Both the position numbers and the translations under genes were made by a program. Shown here in pieces: positions 10,294-19,207 of a stretch of 64,000 bases of DNA. Location: assembly GCF_007725405.1 (NCBI RefSeq), contig NZ_CP042163.1:4186609-4250608 (forward strand), given 5' to 3'. The first letter of the stretch is position 1. Each line of letters begins with the position of its first letter. Source of the stretch: Shouchella miscanthi. Lineage in GTDB: Bacteria > Bacillota > Bacilli > Bacillales > Bacillaceae_D. A model generated the notes under the pieces. That model did not search any database. It saw only the letters and a program-made list of their open reading frames with translations, and was not told the origin of the DNA.

Positions 10294-12089
10294 GAAAAAG
10301 ATGGACGATTGCCACTGCTGTATGTGTTCTTGTGTTTACATCCCATTCTTACGTTTCAGCAAATACAGAAGCAGAAACAGGGACGATTGAAAGCAAAGAT
10401 GAAGTTGTCTATGCGAATCTATTTGCTAATGGTGGGATCCAGGAACTCTACATCGTCAATGCGCTAACAGTTACTGAAGAGGGGCTGATTTCTGATTATG
10501 GCCAGTACGATACCATCACGAATTTGACGGATTTGTCAGCAATTGAACAAAAGGATGAAGAAATTACATTAAACGCGCCTGTCGGGACCTTTCACTACCA
10601 AGGCAATATTCAAAAGGATCCCCAGCTACCCTGGGATATAGAGATTCGCTATCTATTGGATGGCGACCAACTAGACGCTGAGGACATCGTTGGGGAAAGC
10701 GGAACATTTGAGCTTGAAATAGACATTTCGCAAAACGATACGATGGATGAAGCATTTTTTGACCATTACCTCCTACAGGTATCGGTTCCACTCAATAGCG
10801 ATCTTTTTACAGCGATTGATGCACCAGACGCAACTATTGCCAATGCAGGTAAGAATAAGCAGCTTGCGTTCACCGTAATGCCAGAAGAAGGAGCCGAACT
10901 CCGTCTTTCTGCTGAAGCATCTGCTATTGAACTTGAAAGTATTGAGATTTCAGCATTACCTTCTTCATTTGCCATTGATATGCCGGATACGGAAGAGCTA
11001 ACAGGTGAATTTGATTCCTTAACTGGAGCGATTGGTGAGCTTGCTAACGGCGTCGGTGGCCTTAAAAACGGCATTCAAGAATTATCCTCCGGTTTAACGG
11101 AGCTGGGAAAAGGTTCTGCACAGTTTCAAACTGGTCTTACCGACCTGTCTTCAAGTGGGAGTGACCTCGTTACGGCTTCCAGTCAGCTGCAAGCTGGTTT
11201 AAATGAAGTGAATACCGCATTAAACGGAGCAGAAGATGACCTTAGCTTTGATATGGGTACAGAATTAACAAGCGGCCTAGATGAACTTGTTGCAGGCTTA
11301 CGCGAGCTGGCAGGAGGGCTAGATACACTCGGTGCCCATCATCAACAAGGCTATCAGGCACTTGAAGAAGCCATGAATCAACTTCCAGCAGCTACACTAT
11401 CAGAAGAAGCAATCGGCAAGCTATATGAAACAACAGAAGATCGTGAAACCCTTGATGTTTTAGTGGATTCTTACACTGCTGCGCAAACGGTTAAAGGTAC
11501 GTTTGATGCAGTTAAAGAAGCGTTTACCTCTGTCCAACCGGCGTTACAAGAAATGAGTACTTCCGTCACAGACATGGCTGATGGGTTACATACAATGTCC
11601 CAATCCTTGTCTGCAGTCGCCGACTCGTTTGATGCAGATGCTGGCTTAGGCGAATTGACGAACGGCATTTCCCAGCTCGCCAGTCAATATAGCCAGTTTC
11701 ATGAAGGTCTCGCTTCTTATACTGGCGGCGTATCTAAAGTAGCAAATGAATACAACCAAATCCATCAAGGGATTCAAGAATCTGCTACTGGATCATCACA
11801 GTTAGTAGATGGCGGCGCGTCCCTACAGGCAGGAATGAATGAACTGCATGATGCTACTGCAGAAATACCGGAACAGATGCAGCAAGAAATCGATGACATG
11901 ATCGCCCAATATGACAAATCAGATTTTGAACCTCGATCGTTTGTTCACGAGAACAACGACGACCAAGTCGAGAATGTCCAATTTGTTATTCACACCGAGC
12001 CTTTAACAAAAGAGGAACCCTCTCCTGAAGTGGAGGAGGAAGAAGAGCCTAACATCTGGCAACGTTTTTTAAACCTTTTCCGCTTTTAA
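10290..12089 (+). CDS. Secreted LxxG-heptad coiled-coil protein, exporter partner
   Basis: 599 residues with a cleavable signal peptide (ends near SYVSA, residue 24). A beta-rich N-terminal domain (to about 240) is followed by a long series of heptads of the form L-x-x-G (ELANGVGGLKNGIQELSSG and onward), as in the extracellular part of YhgE/Pip-type and MMPL-associated proteins. The C-terminus is acidic (EVEEEEEPN) and ends with an amphipathic aromatic tail, WQRFLNLFRF, which may touch the membrane. The ATGA overlap with the MMPL gene implies translational coupling. Probably a periplasm-side accessory of the exporter; molecular role unknown. Confidence 0.8.
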   Translation: MRKRWTIATAVCVLVFTSHSYVSANTEAETGTIESKDEVVYANLFANGGIQELYIVNALTVTEEGLISDYGQYDTITNLTDLSAIEQKDEEITLNAPVGTFHYQGNIQKDPQLPWDIEIRYLLDGDQLDAEDIVGESGTFELEIDISQNDTMDEAFFDHYLLQVSVPLNSDLFTAIDAPDATIANAGKNKQLAFTVMPEEGAELRLSAEASAIELESIEISALPSSFAIDMPDTEELTGEFDSLTGAIGELANGVGGLKNGIQELSSGLTELGKGSAQFQTGLTDLSSSGSDLVTASSQLQAGLNEVNTALNGAEDDLSFDMGTELTSGLDELVAGLRELAGGLDTLGAHHQQGYQALEEAMNQLPAATLSEEAIGKLYETTEDRETLDVLVDSYTAAQTVKGTFDAVKEAFTSVQPALQEMSTSVTDMADGLHTMSQSLSAVADSFDADAGLGELTNGISQLASQYSQFHEGLASYTGGVSKVANEYNQIHQGIQESATGSSQLVDGGASLQAGMNELHDATAEIPEQMQQEIDDMIAQYDKSDFEPRSFVHENNDDQVENVQFVIHTEPLTKEEPSPEVEEEEEPNIWQRFLNLFRF

Positions 12090-12098
12090 AAGGTACAC

Positions 12099-12140
12099 AA
12101 AAAGAATCCTTACACCTTGAACAGTGTAAGGATTCTTTTT
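12099..12140. terminator. Bidirectional terminator
   Basis: Perfect 17-base stem (12099-12115 with 12124-12140) with an 8-base loop and A/T runs at both sides; it separates the convergent exporter operon and mqo. Confidence 0.92.
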
Positions 12141-12142
12141 AT

Positions 12143-13660
12143 TTAAGCTAAATGTTCCTGAGAAGGTACGTACGACTCTTCAAGCTGTAAATCTCGTGCA
12201 GTCGATGCCTGAATTTCTTTAAATAAACTTGGATGGCTCATTAATAATTTTCCATAAGAAGGAACCATCTCTTTGATTTTCGCCTTCCATCCATCTATTT
12301 CTGATGGAAAACATTTTTCTAAGATTTCAAGCATCACATGGACTGCTGTCGATGCACCTGGTGAAGCACCAAGTAATGCGGCAACGGAACCATCATCTGC
12401 CGTGACCACTTCTGTTCCAAACTGAAGGGTTCCTCTTCCGCCTGCTTCCGTATCTTTTATAACCTGCACACGCTGACCAGCAACGATGATCTCCCAGTCT
12501 TCACTTTTCGCATTCGGAATAAATTCCTTTAATTCTTCCATTCGCTTCTCATTTGATAACATGACTTGTTGAATTAAATAGCGGGTTAACCCTAATTCTT
12601 TAAACCCTGCTCCCAGCATGGTAAAGAGATTATTAGGCTTAACAGAACCAATCAAATCAAAGTATGATCCGGTTTTAAGAAATTTAGGAGAAAATCCAGC
12701 AAACGGACCAAATAATAACGATTTCTTATTATCAATATACCGTGTATCTAAATGCGGAACCGACATTGGTGGAGCCCCTACTTTTGCTTTTCCATATACT
12801 TTCGCATGATGCTGCTCTACGATTTCAGGGTTGTTACAGACGAGAAATAATCCGCTTACAGGAAATCCACCAATTCGACGTGATTCAGGTATTCCTGTCT
12901 TCTGTAATAACGGCAAACTACCTCCACCAGCACCAATAAAGACGAACTTAGCTGAATGATTTTCCGTTTCTCCAGTATTGATATTTTGAACTTTCACTTT
13001 CCAAGAGCCATCGGCTGCTTTCTTCAAATCTTTTACACTATGCTCATAATGAACAGCGACGTTCTCATTTTCTAAATGGGTAAATAACTTACGTGTTAGC
13101 GAGCCAAAATTCACATCTGTACCTGTGTCGATTTTCGTTGCGGCAATAGGTCCATCCGTTTCTTCACGGCCTTCCATTACAAGAGGCATCCATTCTTTTA
13201 ACACTTCAGGGTCATCACTAAACGCCATTCCTTCGAAAAGAGGGTTGTCTGATAACGCTTCCATACGTTTTTTTAAAAATAAGCCATTCTTTTCACCTTG
13301 AACCATACTAATATGTGGAATGGGCATAATAAACTCTTTAGGATTTTCAATTAGCTTTTTTCTTACAAGATAAGACCAAAATTGTCGTGAGAGTTGAAAA
13401 TGCTCGTTCACCTTTACAGCCTTGCTTATATCAAGTGATCCGTCCGGCTTTTCCGACGTATAGTTTAATTCGCACAGTGCTGCATGACCTGTACCAGCGT
13501 TATTCCATTCATTCGAGCTTTCTTCCCCTGCACTTTTTAACTTTTCGAAAACCGTTACTTTCCAGTCTGGTGCTAACTCTTTTAATAACGTACCTAGCGT
13601 CGCGCTCATCACTCCAGCGCCAATTAAAATAACGTCTGACTTAGTTTCTCTATAGCTCAT
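12143..13660 (-). CDS. mqo: Malate:quinone oxidoreductase
   Basis: FAD enzyme on the inner face of the membrane that oxidises malate to oxaloacetate and reduces quinone, by-passing NAD malate dehydrogenase. The FAD-binding [10 protein letters not shown] and the typical [18 protein letters not shown] are near the N-terminus; length (505 residues) is normal. The frame is open seven codons further upstream, but the ATG at 13660 is the one with an AAGGA ribosome site at proper distance and agrees with known N-termini. Convergent with the exporter operon across a shared terminator. Confidence 0.93.
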   Translation of the reverse strand: MSYRETKSDVILIGAGVMSATLGTLLKELAPDWKVTVFEKLKSAGEESSNEWNNAGTGHAALCELNYTSEKPDGSLDISKAVKVNEHFQLSRQFWSYLVRKKLIENPKEFIMPIPHISMVQGEKNGLFLKKRMEALSDNPLFEGMAFSDDPEVLKEWMPLVMEGREETDGPIAATKIDTGTDVNFGSLTRKLFTHLENENVAVHYEHSVKDLKKAADGSWKVKVQNINTGETENHSAKFVFIGAGGGSLPLLQKTGIPESRRIGGFPVSGLFLVCNNPEIVEQHHAKVYGKAKVGAPPMSVPHLDTRYIDNKKSLLFGPFAGFSPKFLKTGSYFDLIGSVKPNNLFTMLGAGFKELGLTRYLIQQVMLSNEKRMEELKEFIPNAKSEDWEIIVAGQRVQVIKDTEAGGRGTLQFGTEVVTADDGSVAALLGASPGASTAVHVMLEILEKCFPSEIDGWKAKIKEMVPSYGKLLMSHPSLFKEIQASTARDLQLEESYVPSQEHLA

Positions 13661-13976
13661 TTCGCTCATCCTTATGTCCATTAGTCATTAGAAAAACCTC
13701 TATTATCTAATAATAAACTATTTCTGACAGATAAAAAAGGTGTGAACTACCCAAAGATTGTTTTTTCTCAGAAAAACCCGAAATAACGGCGATTTTCTCT
13801 GTTTTCTTAGTATTCCACATCTTATTTGAATATACACATCATAGTGCTTTTCACTACCATTTGGCAAGTAAAAGTTAAACACTGCCTTTTTTCTGTAAAG
13901 GTCCCACAATGATGCTTCCCTTCTAGTTTATGTCTCTTTGCTTATCCATATTAAAGTGAATTATGAGAATAACCCT
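13661..13976. other. Spacer upstream of mqo without a gene
   Basis: About 315 bases; frames here lack ribosome sites. I see no riboswitch or strong repeat. Confidence 0.5.
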
Positions 13977-14006
13977 TTGACGACTTTGAAGAAAAACCCA
14001 TATAAT
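13977..14006 (+). promoter_or_regulatory. SigA promoter of the 47-residue membrane protein
   Basis: -35 TTGACG and -10 TATAAT with 18-base spacing, 38 bases before the start codon. Confidence 0.75.
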
Positions 14007-14043
14007 GAAATCATTCCAAATTTGTACACGAAGGGTTGAATCA

Positions 14044-14187
14044 ATGAAGAAATTACTTTTTTCTTTTTCTGCCGGGTTGCTTACTTCTATTACTGTTTTT
14101 TCTCTAATCCGCTATTTTTTTCTAAAGTCGATTAAAGAGAATAGGAAGCTGCGAATGAATACTGGTTGTCTTGTTTTAACGTACTAA
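14044..14187 (+). CDS. Small single-span membrane protein
   Basis: 47 residues starting MKKLLFSFSAGLLTSITVF: one hydrophobic helix (about residues 3-27) followed by a short basic tail. The reading frame is open 13 codons further upstream, but this ATG has AAGGG at 8 bases. A good promoter upstream and a strong terminator at 14231-14266 make it a compact transcription unit, which supports a real gene. No family recognised. Confidence 0.55.
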   Translation: MKKLLFSFSAGLLTSITVFSLIRYFFLKSIKENRKLRMNTGCLVLTY

Positions 14188-14230
14188 GAGAAAAAAGACC
14201 CAGACTTTCGTAACTGAATAAACGTTGATA

Positions 14231-14266
14231 AAAAAACTTGTACTTTTTTTCTGTACAAGTTTTTTT
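14231..14266 (+). terminator. Strong rho-independent terminator
   Basis: Stem AAAAAACTTGTAC / GTACAAGTTTTTTT with a T-rich loop; ends the small membrane protein unit and separates it from the carotenoid-like pair. Confidence 0.9.
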
Positions 14267-14328
14267 ATATGTGGTTTTATTTTGTGCCGTTTGTACATAC
14301 GTATAACGTAGGACAGGGAGGTGAGGCA

Positions 14329-14889
14329 TTGTCAGTGGTTGACGGTCTTTTCTTTTTTTTGACGGTAATGTGGGTGTCTGAATTTCTTTTTTTTCGAGGA
14401 AAATCAAAGCAAGAGCCTGGTGATTTGAAGGAAAACAAAAGCTTTCATTCGATCTTGGCGTGCACGGTTCTTAGTATTACGAGCTGTGTTCTTTTACATC
14501 AAATCGGTTGGACCCTGTTCGATCTTTCGATTCTTTCAAGCTTAGGCGTCGTTCTATATAGCCTTGGTATCGGCTTGCGGTATTGGTCCATGTTTGTCTT
14601 AAGGGATCACTTTTCAAGACATGTTCATGTAACAGCAACAATGGAATTAGTTAGCCATGGTCCTTACCGTCTTATGCGCCATCCGCTATACACAGGCTTA
14701 TTTCTTTGCGTTCTAGGCATCTCCATTTATCTTGGGACGATCATTGGGATCCTCCTTTCCGTTGTCATTATGGCACATGTACTCAAAAAACGAATGGTAA
14801 TAGAAGAAAAAATGCTTACAGCAACACTGCCCAAACAGTATGAGGAATGGAAACAAAAACGCTGGATTTTGCTTCCTTGGGTCTATTAA
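14329..14889 (+). CDS. Isoprenylcysteine carboxyl methyltransferase-like membrane protein
   Basis: 186 residues with about five membrane helices. The ICMT/PEMT signature HGPYRLMRHPLYTG (SAM binding) and the downstream EE pair in MVIEEKML are intact. I place the start at TTG 14329, seven bases after GGAGG; the upstream in-frame ATG at 14269 lies in the T-run of the preceding terminator and has no ribosome site. It is 20 bases ahead of a carotenoid desaturase-like gene, so it probably methylates a carboxylated terpenoid or carotenoid end group rather than a protein; that substrate is inferred from context only. Confidence 0.8.
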   Translation: MSVVDGLFFFLTVMWVSEFLFFRGKSKQEPGDLKENKSFHSILACTVLSITSCVLLHQIGWTLFDLSILSSLGVVLYSLGIGLRYWSMFVLRDHFSRHVHVTATMELVSHGPYRLMRHPLYTGLFLCVLGISIYLGTIIGILLSVVIMAHVLKKRMVIEEKMLTATLPKQYEEWKQKRWILLPWVY

Positions 14890-14909
14890 TAGAAAAAGGT
14901 GTGTGAGAT

Positions 14910-16421
14910 ATGACGAAAAAACGAATTGTGATCGTAGGCGGTGGCTTAGGAGGGTTATCGGCGGCAATTAGTTTAGCTTCACAAGGACACGATGTAACAG
15001 TGCTTGAAAAGAATGAACGTATAGGCGGCAAATGTAATATTCGCAGCGGTGAGGGCTATCAGTTTGACACTGGTCCATCAATCTTAACGATGCCTTGGGT
15101 GTTAGAAGCATTATTTAACCGAGCGGGACGTGATGTTCATGACTATATGGAGATTGAACGAGTTGAACCTCAATGGCGTACCTTTTTTGAAGATGGTGTA
15201 TCCATTGATTTAAAAGGCGACTTACCCGACATGCTAGATGAAATAAAAAAAGTTGCACCTGATGATGCCGCCCCTTTTATGAATTACTTAAACTACAGTG
15301 CACAAATGTATGAGCTGTGCATGAAAAGCTTTTACAACAAAAGCATCTCAGGTCTAAGTGAACTTCGTAAACTTCATTCATTACGAGAGCTTATGGCATT
15401 TGATCCGATGAAGACGTTAAACGAAGGCACCGAACGTTATATTAAAGACCCACATATTAAACAGTTTATTAATTTTCTCGTCATGTACGTTGGCTCGTCT
15501 CCTTACCAAGCTCCAGCTGTATTGTCTCAGCTTGCTTATGTTCAGTTCGGTCTTGGTAATTTCTACGTAAAGGGTGGCATGTACAACATTGTACGTGGAA
15601 TGGAGCAATTGCTAACAGAACTAAACGTAACGATTCGTACAGAAACCCCCGTAAAAGGAATTATTCAAGTCGATTCCGTTGCAAAAGGGGTGCGCTTAGA
15701 GTGTGGGGAAGAAGTACATGCCGACATCGTCGTGTCAAATCTCGAAGCGATTCCAACCTATCGTCAATTGTTAAAGGAGCATCCACAACATAAGACACAG
15801 GCAAAGAAGCTAGAAAAGTTCGAACCTAGTGTGTCTGGACTTGTTCTCTTGCTCGGGCTAAGACGAGAATACCCACAACTCGCCCATCATAATTTTTTCT
15901 TTTCAAAAGATCCAGAAGAAGAATTCAAACAAATTTTTGAAGAAAAACGCCCAGCTGACGATCCCACTGTTTATATTGGCATTTCGTCTAAATCAGATCC
16001 TAGTCAAGCGCCAGAAGGGAAAGAGAATCATTTTGTTCTGACTCATGTGCCACCACTTAAAGAAGGCGAGACATGGGAAAAATATAAAACGAGCTATCGA
16101 GAAACGGTTATTAGCAAATTAGAGCGGAATGGACTAACCACTATAAGAGAGGATATTGAGTTTGAAATGACCTTTACACCAGATGATCTACAGTCTCTGT
16201 ACGGGGCTAATGGAGGATCCATTTACGGTGTCGTTGCAGATAAAAAGAAAAATGGCGGGTTTAAAATTCCTAGCAAAAGTGAGCTCATTTCTCAACTCTA
16301 TTTTGTCGGTGGTTCCACCCATCCAGGCGGAGGTGTCCCAATGGTTACCCTCTCAGGTCAGCTTACGGCAGACTTAATTGCAGAAGAGCTAACCATTCAG
16401 CAAAAAACAGCTGTGCGATGA
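14910..16421 (+). CDS. Phytoene desaturase-family FAD oxidoreductase
   Basis: 503-residue flavoprotein of the CrtI/CrtN/CrtP family. The N-terminal dinucleotide-binding VGGGLGGLSAAISLAS and EKNERIGGKC are followed by the family's FDTGPSILTMP; the C-terminus has the second FAD contact, GGSTHPGGGVPMV. Members desaturate or oxidise C30/C40 carotenoids at the membrane. No synthase (crtM) is next to it, so the exact step cannot be told. It forms an operon with the ICMT-like gene; ribosome site AAAGGTG. Confidence 0.85.
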   Translation: MTKKRIVIVGGGLGGLSAAISLASQGHDVTVLEKNERIGGKCNIRSGEGYQFDTGPSILTMPWVLEALFNRAGRDVHDYMEIERVEPQWRTFFEDGVSIDLKGDLPDMLDEIKKVAPDDAAPFMNYLNYSAQMYELCMKSFYNKSISGLSELRKLHSLRELMAFDPMKTLNEGTERYIKDPHIKQFINFLVMYVGSSPYQAPAVLSQLAYVQFGLGNFYVKGGMYNIVRGMEQLLTELNVTIRTETPVKGIIQVDSVAKGVRLECGEEVHADIVVSNLEAIPTYRQLLKEHPQHKTQAKKLEKFEPSVSGLVLLLGLRREYPQLAHHNFFFSKDPEEEFKQIFEEKRPADDPTVYIGISSKSDPSQAPEGKENHFVLTHVPPLKEGETWEKYKTSYRETVISKLERNGLTTIREDIEFEMTFTPDDLQSLYGANGGSIYGVVADKKKNGGFKIPSKSELISQLYFVGGSTHPGGGVPMVTLSGQLTADLIAEELTIQQKTAVR

Positions 16422-16459
16422 CAAAGTAAAAAGGCTATTTGCAAGTAAAAGCTGCAATG

Positions 16460-16622
16460 AGAGGCTGGGACAAAAGGTTCTTAGTCGATGAAAAAGCCGA
16501 ACTATTGTCTGAAATGCCCTAAAGGCATGCAGTTATAGTTCGGCTTTATGTTTTAAGATAAGTTAATATACATATCTTTATTCGGCAATAGATAGGCTTA
16601 AGTTAGTTATGTCCCAGCCTCT
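16460..16622. repeat. 163-bp inverted-repeat element with GAGGCTGGGACA ends
   Basis: The ends AGAGGCTGGGACA (16460-16472) and TGTCCCAGCCTCT (16610-16622) are exact inverted repeats. Inside is a second perfect 13-base stem (16493-16505 with 16535-16547, AAAGCCGAACTAT) enclosing a small ATGCC/GGCAT hairpin. The GAGGCTGGGACA motif recurs in intergenic repeats of many Firmicutes. It has no coding capacity and may act as a bidirectional terminator between the convergent desaturase and DUF218 genes, or be a small mobile (MITE-like) repeat. Confidence 0.75.
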
Positions 16623-16630
16623 TTCCTTTT

Positions 16631-17677
16631 TTATTGATAATCAATAAACAAATAACTAAAAACAGAGAGACATAGAGATAGAAGGAGAATACTAGCAATA
16701 ACGATCATATGTCGTTTTCGCTGGAGTGCTACAATCGCAATATATTCTCGCACCATCGCATTTGGCCAGTAATAAAGAGCTGTTTTACTACCAATTCCTT
16801 GACTCTTTAAGCCTGCTTTTCTCGCATACAGACCTGCTCGAAAGAGATGGAAGTTATTCGTGGTAAATATGCTTTCGTAGTTGCCGTCAGGTCGTAGCTG
16901 ATCCATCAATGCTTTTGAAAATGCCATATTTTGATACGTATTCAGTGATTGCTTTTCTTGAAGCGTATCCTCGGCAGGAATACCATGTTGTATCGCATAT
17001 TCTTCCATTGCTTCAGCTTCAGATCGATTCTCATCTGATCCTTGTCCACCTGAAAAAATAATCTTAGGCGGGGTCGTTACCTTCTTCTGTTTATAATAAA
17101 AGCCCATCGCTTTGTTGATTCTACTTGCCAATAGTGGTGGTACATCATCGTTTATTAATCCACTCCCCAATACGATAATAAAATCTTGGTTATGTTTTGG
17201 TCGATTAAATTGATACAAAACGTAAGCCGTAAAAAAGTTCAAGAGATGAATAAAAAAATAAAAAGCTATGATATAAACACTACTAAACAAAGGTCGAAAA
17301 TGAACAGAAACGTATTGAGAAAGATCCAGTCCATTTAGAAGAAACAAAAGAATGAATCCAAGACCAGTGAGCATTGTTAGTGAATTAGCAAGCTTCTTCC
17401 CCTCTCGCTGCATAAGTAGCTTAGCATTATATAAAAGACCTCCCACCAAAGCGACACTACCAAAAGGAATCAAAATGACTAGCGCAACAACCGGGAATAA
17501 AATGAGATACTCTGAATACGGATAGTCCGTCCGCAATACTAGCACGAAGCAAAACAATAAAAAAGAAACAATACACGCATTAAACAAGAAACCATTGATC
17601 ATTCTTCTAGGGTCTCTTCTATATGAAAACAAAAACAGAAGAAACATAATGGCTGAAAACCCGCCTATCCAGAGCAT
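16631..17677 (-). CDS. DUF218 (YdcF/SanA-like) membrane protein
   Basis: 348 residues: about five membrane helices in the first 170, then a soluble DUF218 domain starting at FIIVLGSGL with the family's ARINKAM, FSGGQGSDE, SEAEAM and NTYQN motifs. E. coli relatives (ElyC, SanA) act in envelope integrity and lipid carrier metabolism. The start at 17677 has AGGAGG at 9 bases; the upstream in-frame ATG (17722) touches the mmuM stop and lacks a site. It follows mmuM on the same strand with a 47-base gap. Confidence 0.85.
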   Translation of the reverse strand: MLWIGGFSAIMFLLFLFSYRRDPRRMINGFLFNACIVSFLLFCFVLVLRTDYPYSEYLILFPVVALVILIPFGSVALVGGLLYNAKLLMQREGKKLANSLTMLTGLGFILLFLLNGLDLSQYVSVHFRPLFSSVYIIAFYFFIHLLNFFTAYVLYQFNRPKHNQDFIIVLGSGLINDDVPPLLASRINKAMGFYYKQKKVTTPPKIIFSGGQGSDENRSEAEAMEEYAIQHGIPAEDTLQEKQSLNTYQNMAFSKALMDQLRPDGNYESIFTTNNFHLFRAGLYARKAGLKSQGIGSKTALYYWPNAMVREYIAIVALQRKRHMIVIASILLLSLCLSVFSYLFIDYQ

Positions 17678-17724
17678 ATAAGCACCCCTCCTACTCGGTT
17701 TAATACGTACCTTAGCGATCATAC

Positions 17725-18663
17725 TTATTTATGACGCGCCCAATCGGCAATTGCCTCAATATCTTCAGGCTTTGTCCTACAACAACCACCTATTATCCTA
17801 GCTCCTGCTTCATACCAGCTTTTCGCACTAGTAGAAAATGGTTGACTAGAGAGGACTTCGTTCCATTGCTTACTCGATGCATCATAGGCTTCACCTGAAT
17901 TCGGATAAACGATGATTGGTTTAGCCGTTTTACTCTTTATTTCTTTAATCAGTGAATGAATAAAAGTCGGCGCAGAACAGTTTATACCAATTGCTGCTAC
18001 TTGCTCCTCCTTTGCTAGCCACCTTGCACAATCTGCCATTTTTTCTCCACTACTAATATGAACTCCGTCTTGTGCACTAAAACTAACCCACGTATAAATG
18101 TGAGGAAATTCCTTTAATACCCTTATTAGAGCCTTCGCTTCTTTCAGACATGGAATCGTCTCACAAGCTAAAATTTCAGCACCAGCTTCAATGAACAGAC
18201 GAATCCGCTCTCTGTGAAACGAAACGAATTGATCTTCGCTTACTTGATAATCACCTCGATATTCAGAGCCATCTGCTAAAAACGCACCGTAAGGACCTAC
18301 TGATGCAGCCACTATAGGTTTAGGTCTTCCATATCGATTCTCTTCATCGCTCCAAAAGTCATCACGGGCTTTAACCGCAATGTGAACAGATTCTTTAAGT
18401 AAACGAATTGCCTCAACTTCACTTAAGCCCCTATCCTTATATCCCTCTACTGTAGCTTGATAGCTAGCGGTAATGGCACAATCTGCACCCGCAGCAAAAT
18501 AATTTGTATGTATTTGCTTAATTAAAGTAGGCTCCTCCATTAACACTTTTGCGGACCATAATGGATCGTTTAAATGACACCCGTGGGTTTCAAGTTCCGT
18601 CGCCAAAGCACCATCTAAAATCATCATTGGAAAGTGAGTTAGAATTTTTTCGATTGGATTCAT
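17725..18663 (-). CDS. mmuM: Homocysteine S-methyltransferase
   Basis: 312-residue cytosolic TIM-barrel enzyme that methylates homocysteine to methionine, usually with S-methylmethionine as donor. Motifs: DGALATELE at the N-terminus, GINCSAP in the middle and the zinc-binding GGCCRT at the C-terminus, giving the three Cys ligands. Length matches MmuM/YbgG. An adjacent S-methylmethionine permease is not present in the window. No S-box or T-box leader is evident in the upstream 500 bases. Confidence 0.9.
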   Translation of the reverse strand: MNPIEKILTHFPMMILDGALATELETHGCHLNDPLWSAKVLMEEPTLIKQIHTNYFAAGADCAITASYQATVEGYKDRGLSEVEAIRLLKESVHIAVKARDDFWSDEENRYGRPKPIVAASVGPYGAFLADGSEYRGDYQVSEDQFVSFHRERIRLFIEAGAEILACETIPCLKEAKALIRVLKEFPHIYTWVSFSAQDGVHISSGEKMADCARWLAKEEQVAAIGINCSAPTFIHSLIKEIKSKTAKPIIVYPNSGEAYDASSKQWNEVLSSQPFSTSAKSWYEAGARIIGGCCRTKPEDIEAIADWARHK

Positions 18664-19123
18664 GTGATATCCTTCCTCTCTTATTCGATTGTTCTTGGCA
18701 CTACGTATGTTTCTTTAACTGGTTGTTGAACTATCTTAGTCCGAGTGTAAAGTTTTACATTTCAAATGATTGTAGATCATTTACAAGCATGATGTCTGTA
18801 TTGAAGAAAAGCAGATAGAAAAAAGTATACCATTAATCAAAATGTTCCTCATTTTGTTTTTAGCAGCTTCAGGTAATTCTTCCACAGTCTCCACCTGTAG
18901 CACAAAGTGGTTCTCATAGTTTGAAAAATCCTATCAACGATTAGTGTAATTGAAAACCATTCAGCGCAAACGTTTGCTCTAGATTGATCAACCAGTGCTA
19001 CATAAATGGTATTAAACGTATTTTTAGTCCTAATGACCTATTTACGAACACAGTGTCCATAAGATATTAATAAATGAACAGCATATCTTCACCAATTTAA
19101 GGGCAATGCTTTTGGTTTTTTAC
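18664..19123. other. Long regulatory spacer between mmuM and the CGTase gene
   Basis: No gene supported on either strand. It contains a LacI-type palindrome at 18966-18977, a possible promoter just after it (TTGATC, 17 bases, TGGTAT) and, at its right end, a strong hairpin terminator. Confidence 0.6.
18966..18977. promoter_or_regulatory. LacI/CcpA-family operator
   Basis: Perfect palindrome GCAAACGTTTGC, the classic operator core for MalR-type LacI-family repressors and close to catabolite response elements. It sits about 230 bases upstream of the starch-active CGTase. Confidence 0.65.
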
Positions 19124-19166
19124 AAACAACCCCGTCTTTTATTCTAAAAGGCGGGGTTGTTTTATT
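19124..19166 (+). terminator. Strong hairpin terminator in the CGTase leader
   Basis: Sixteen-base stem (one G-T pair) built from AACAACCCCGTCTTTT and its partner, loop ATTCT, followed by TTATTTTAT. It ends about 45 bases before the CGTase start codon, so it either ends an unseen upstream transcript or attenuates CGTase. Confidence 0.8.
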
Positions 19167-19207
19167 TTATATACGTTTTATCACAATTTGTTGAAGGAGG
19201 AATAGAG

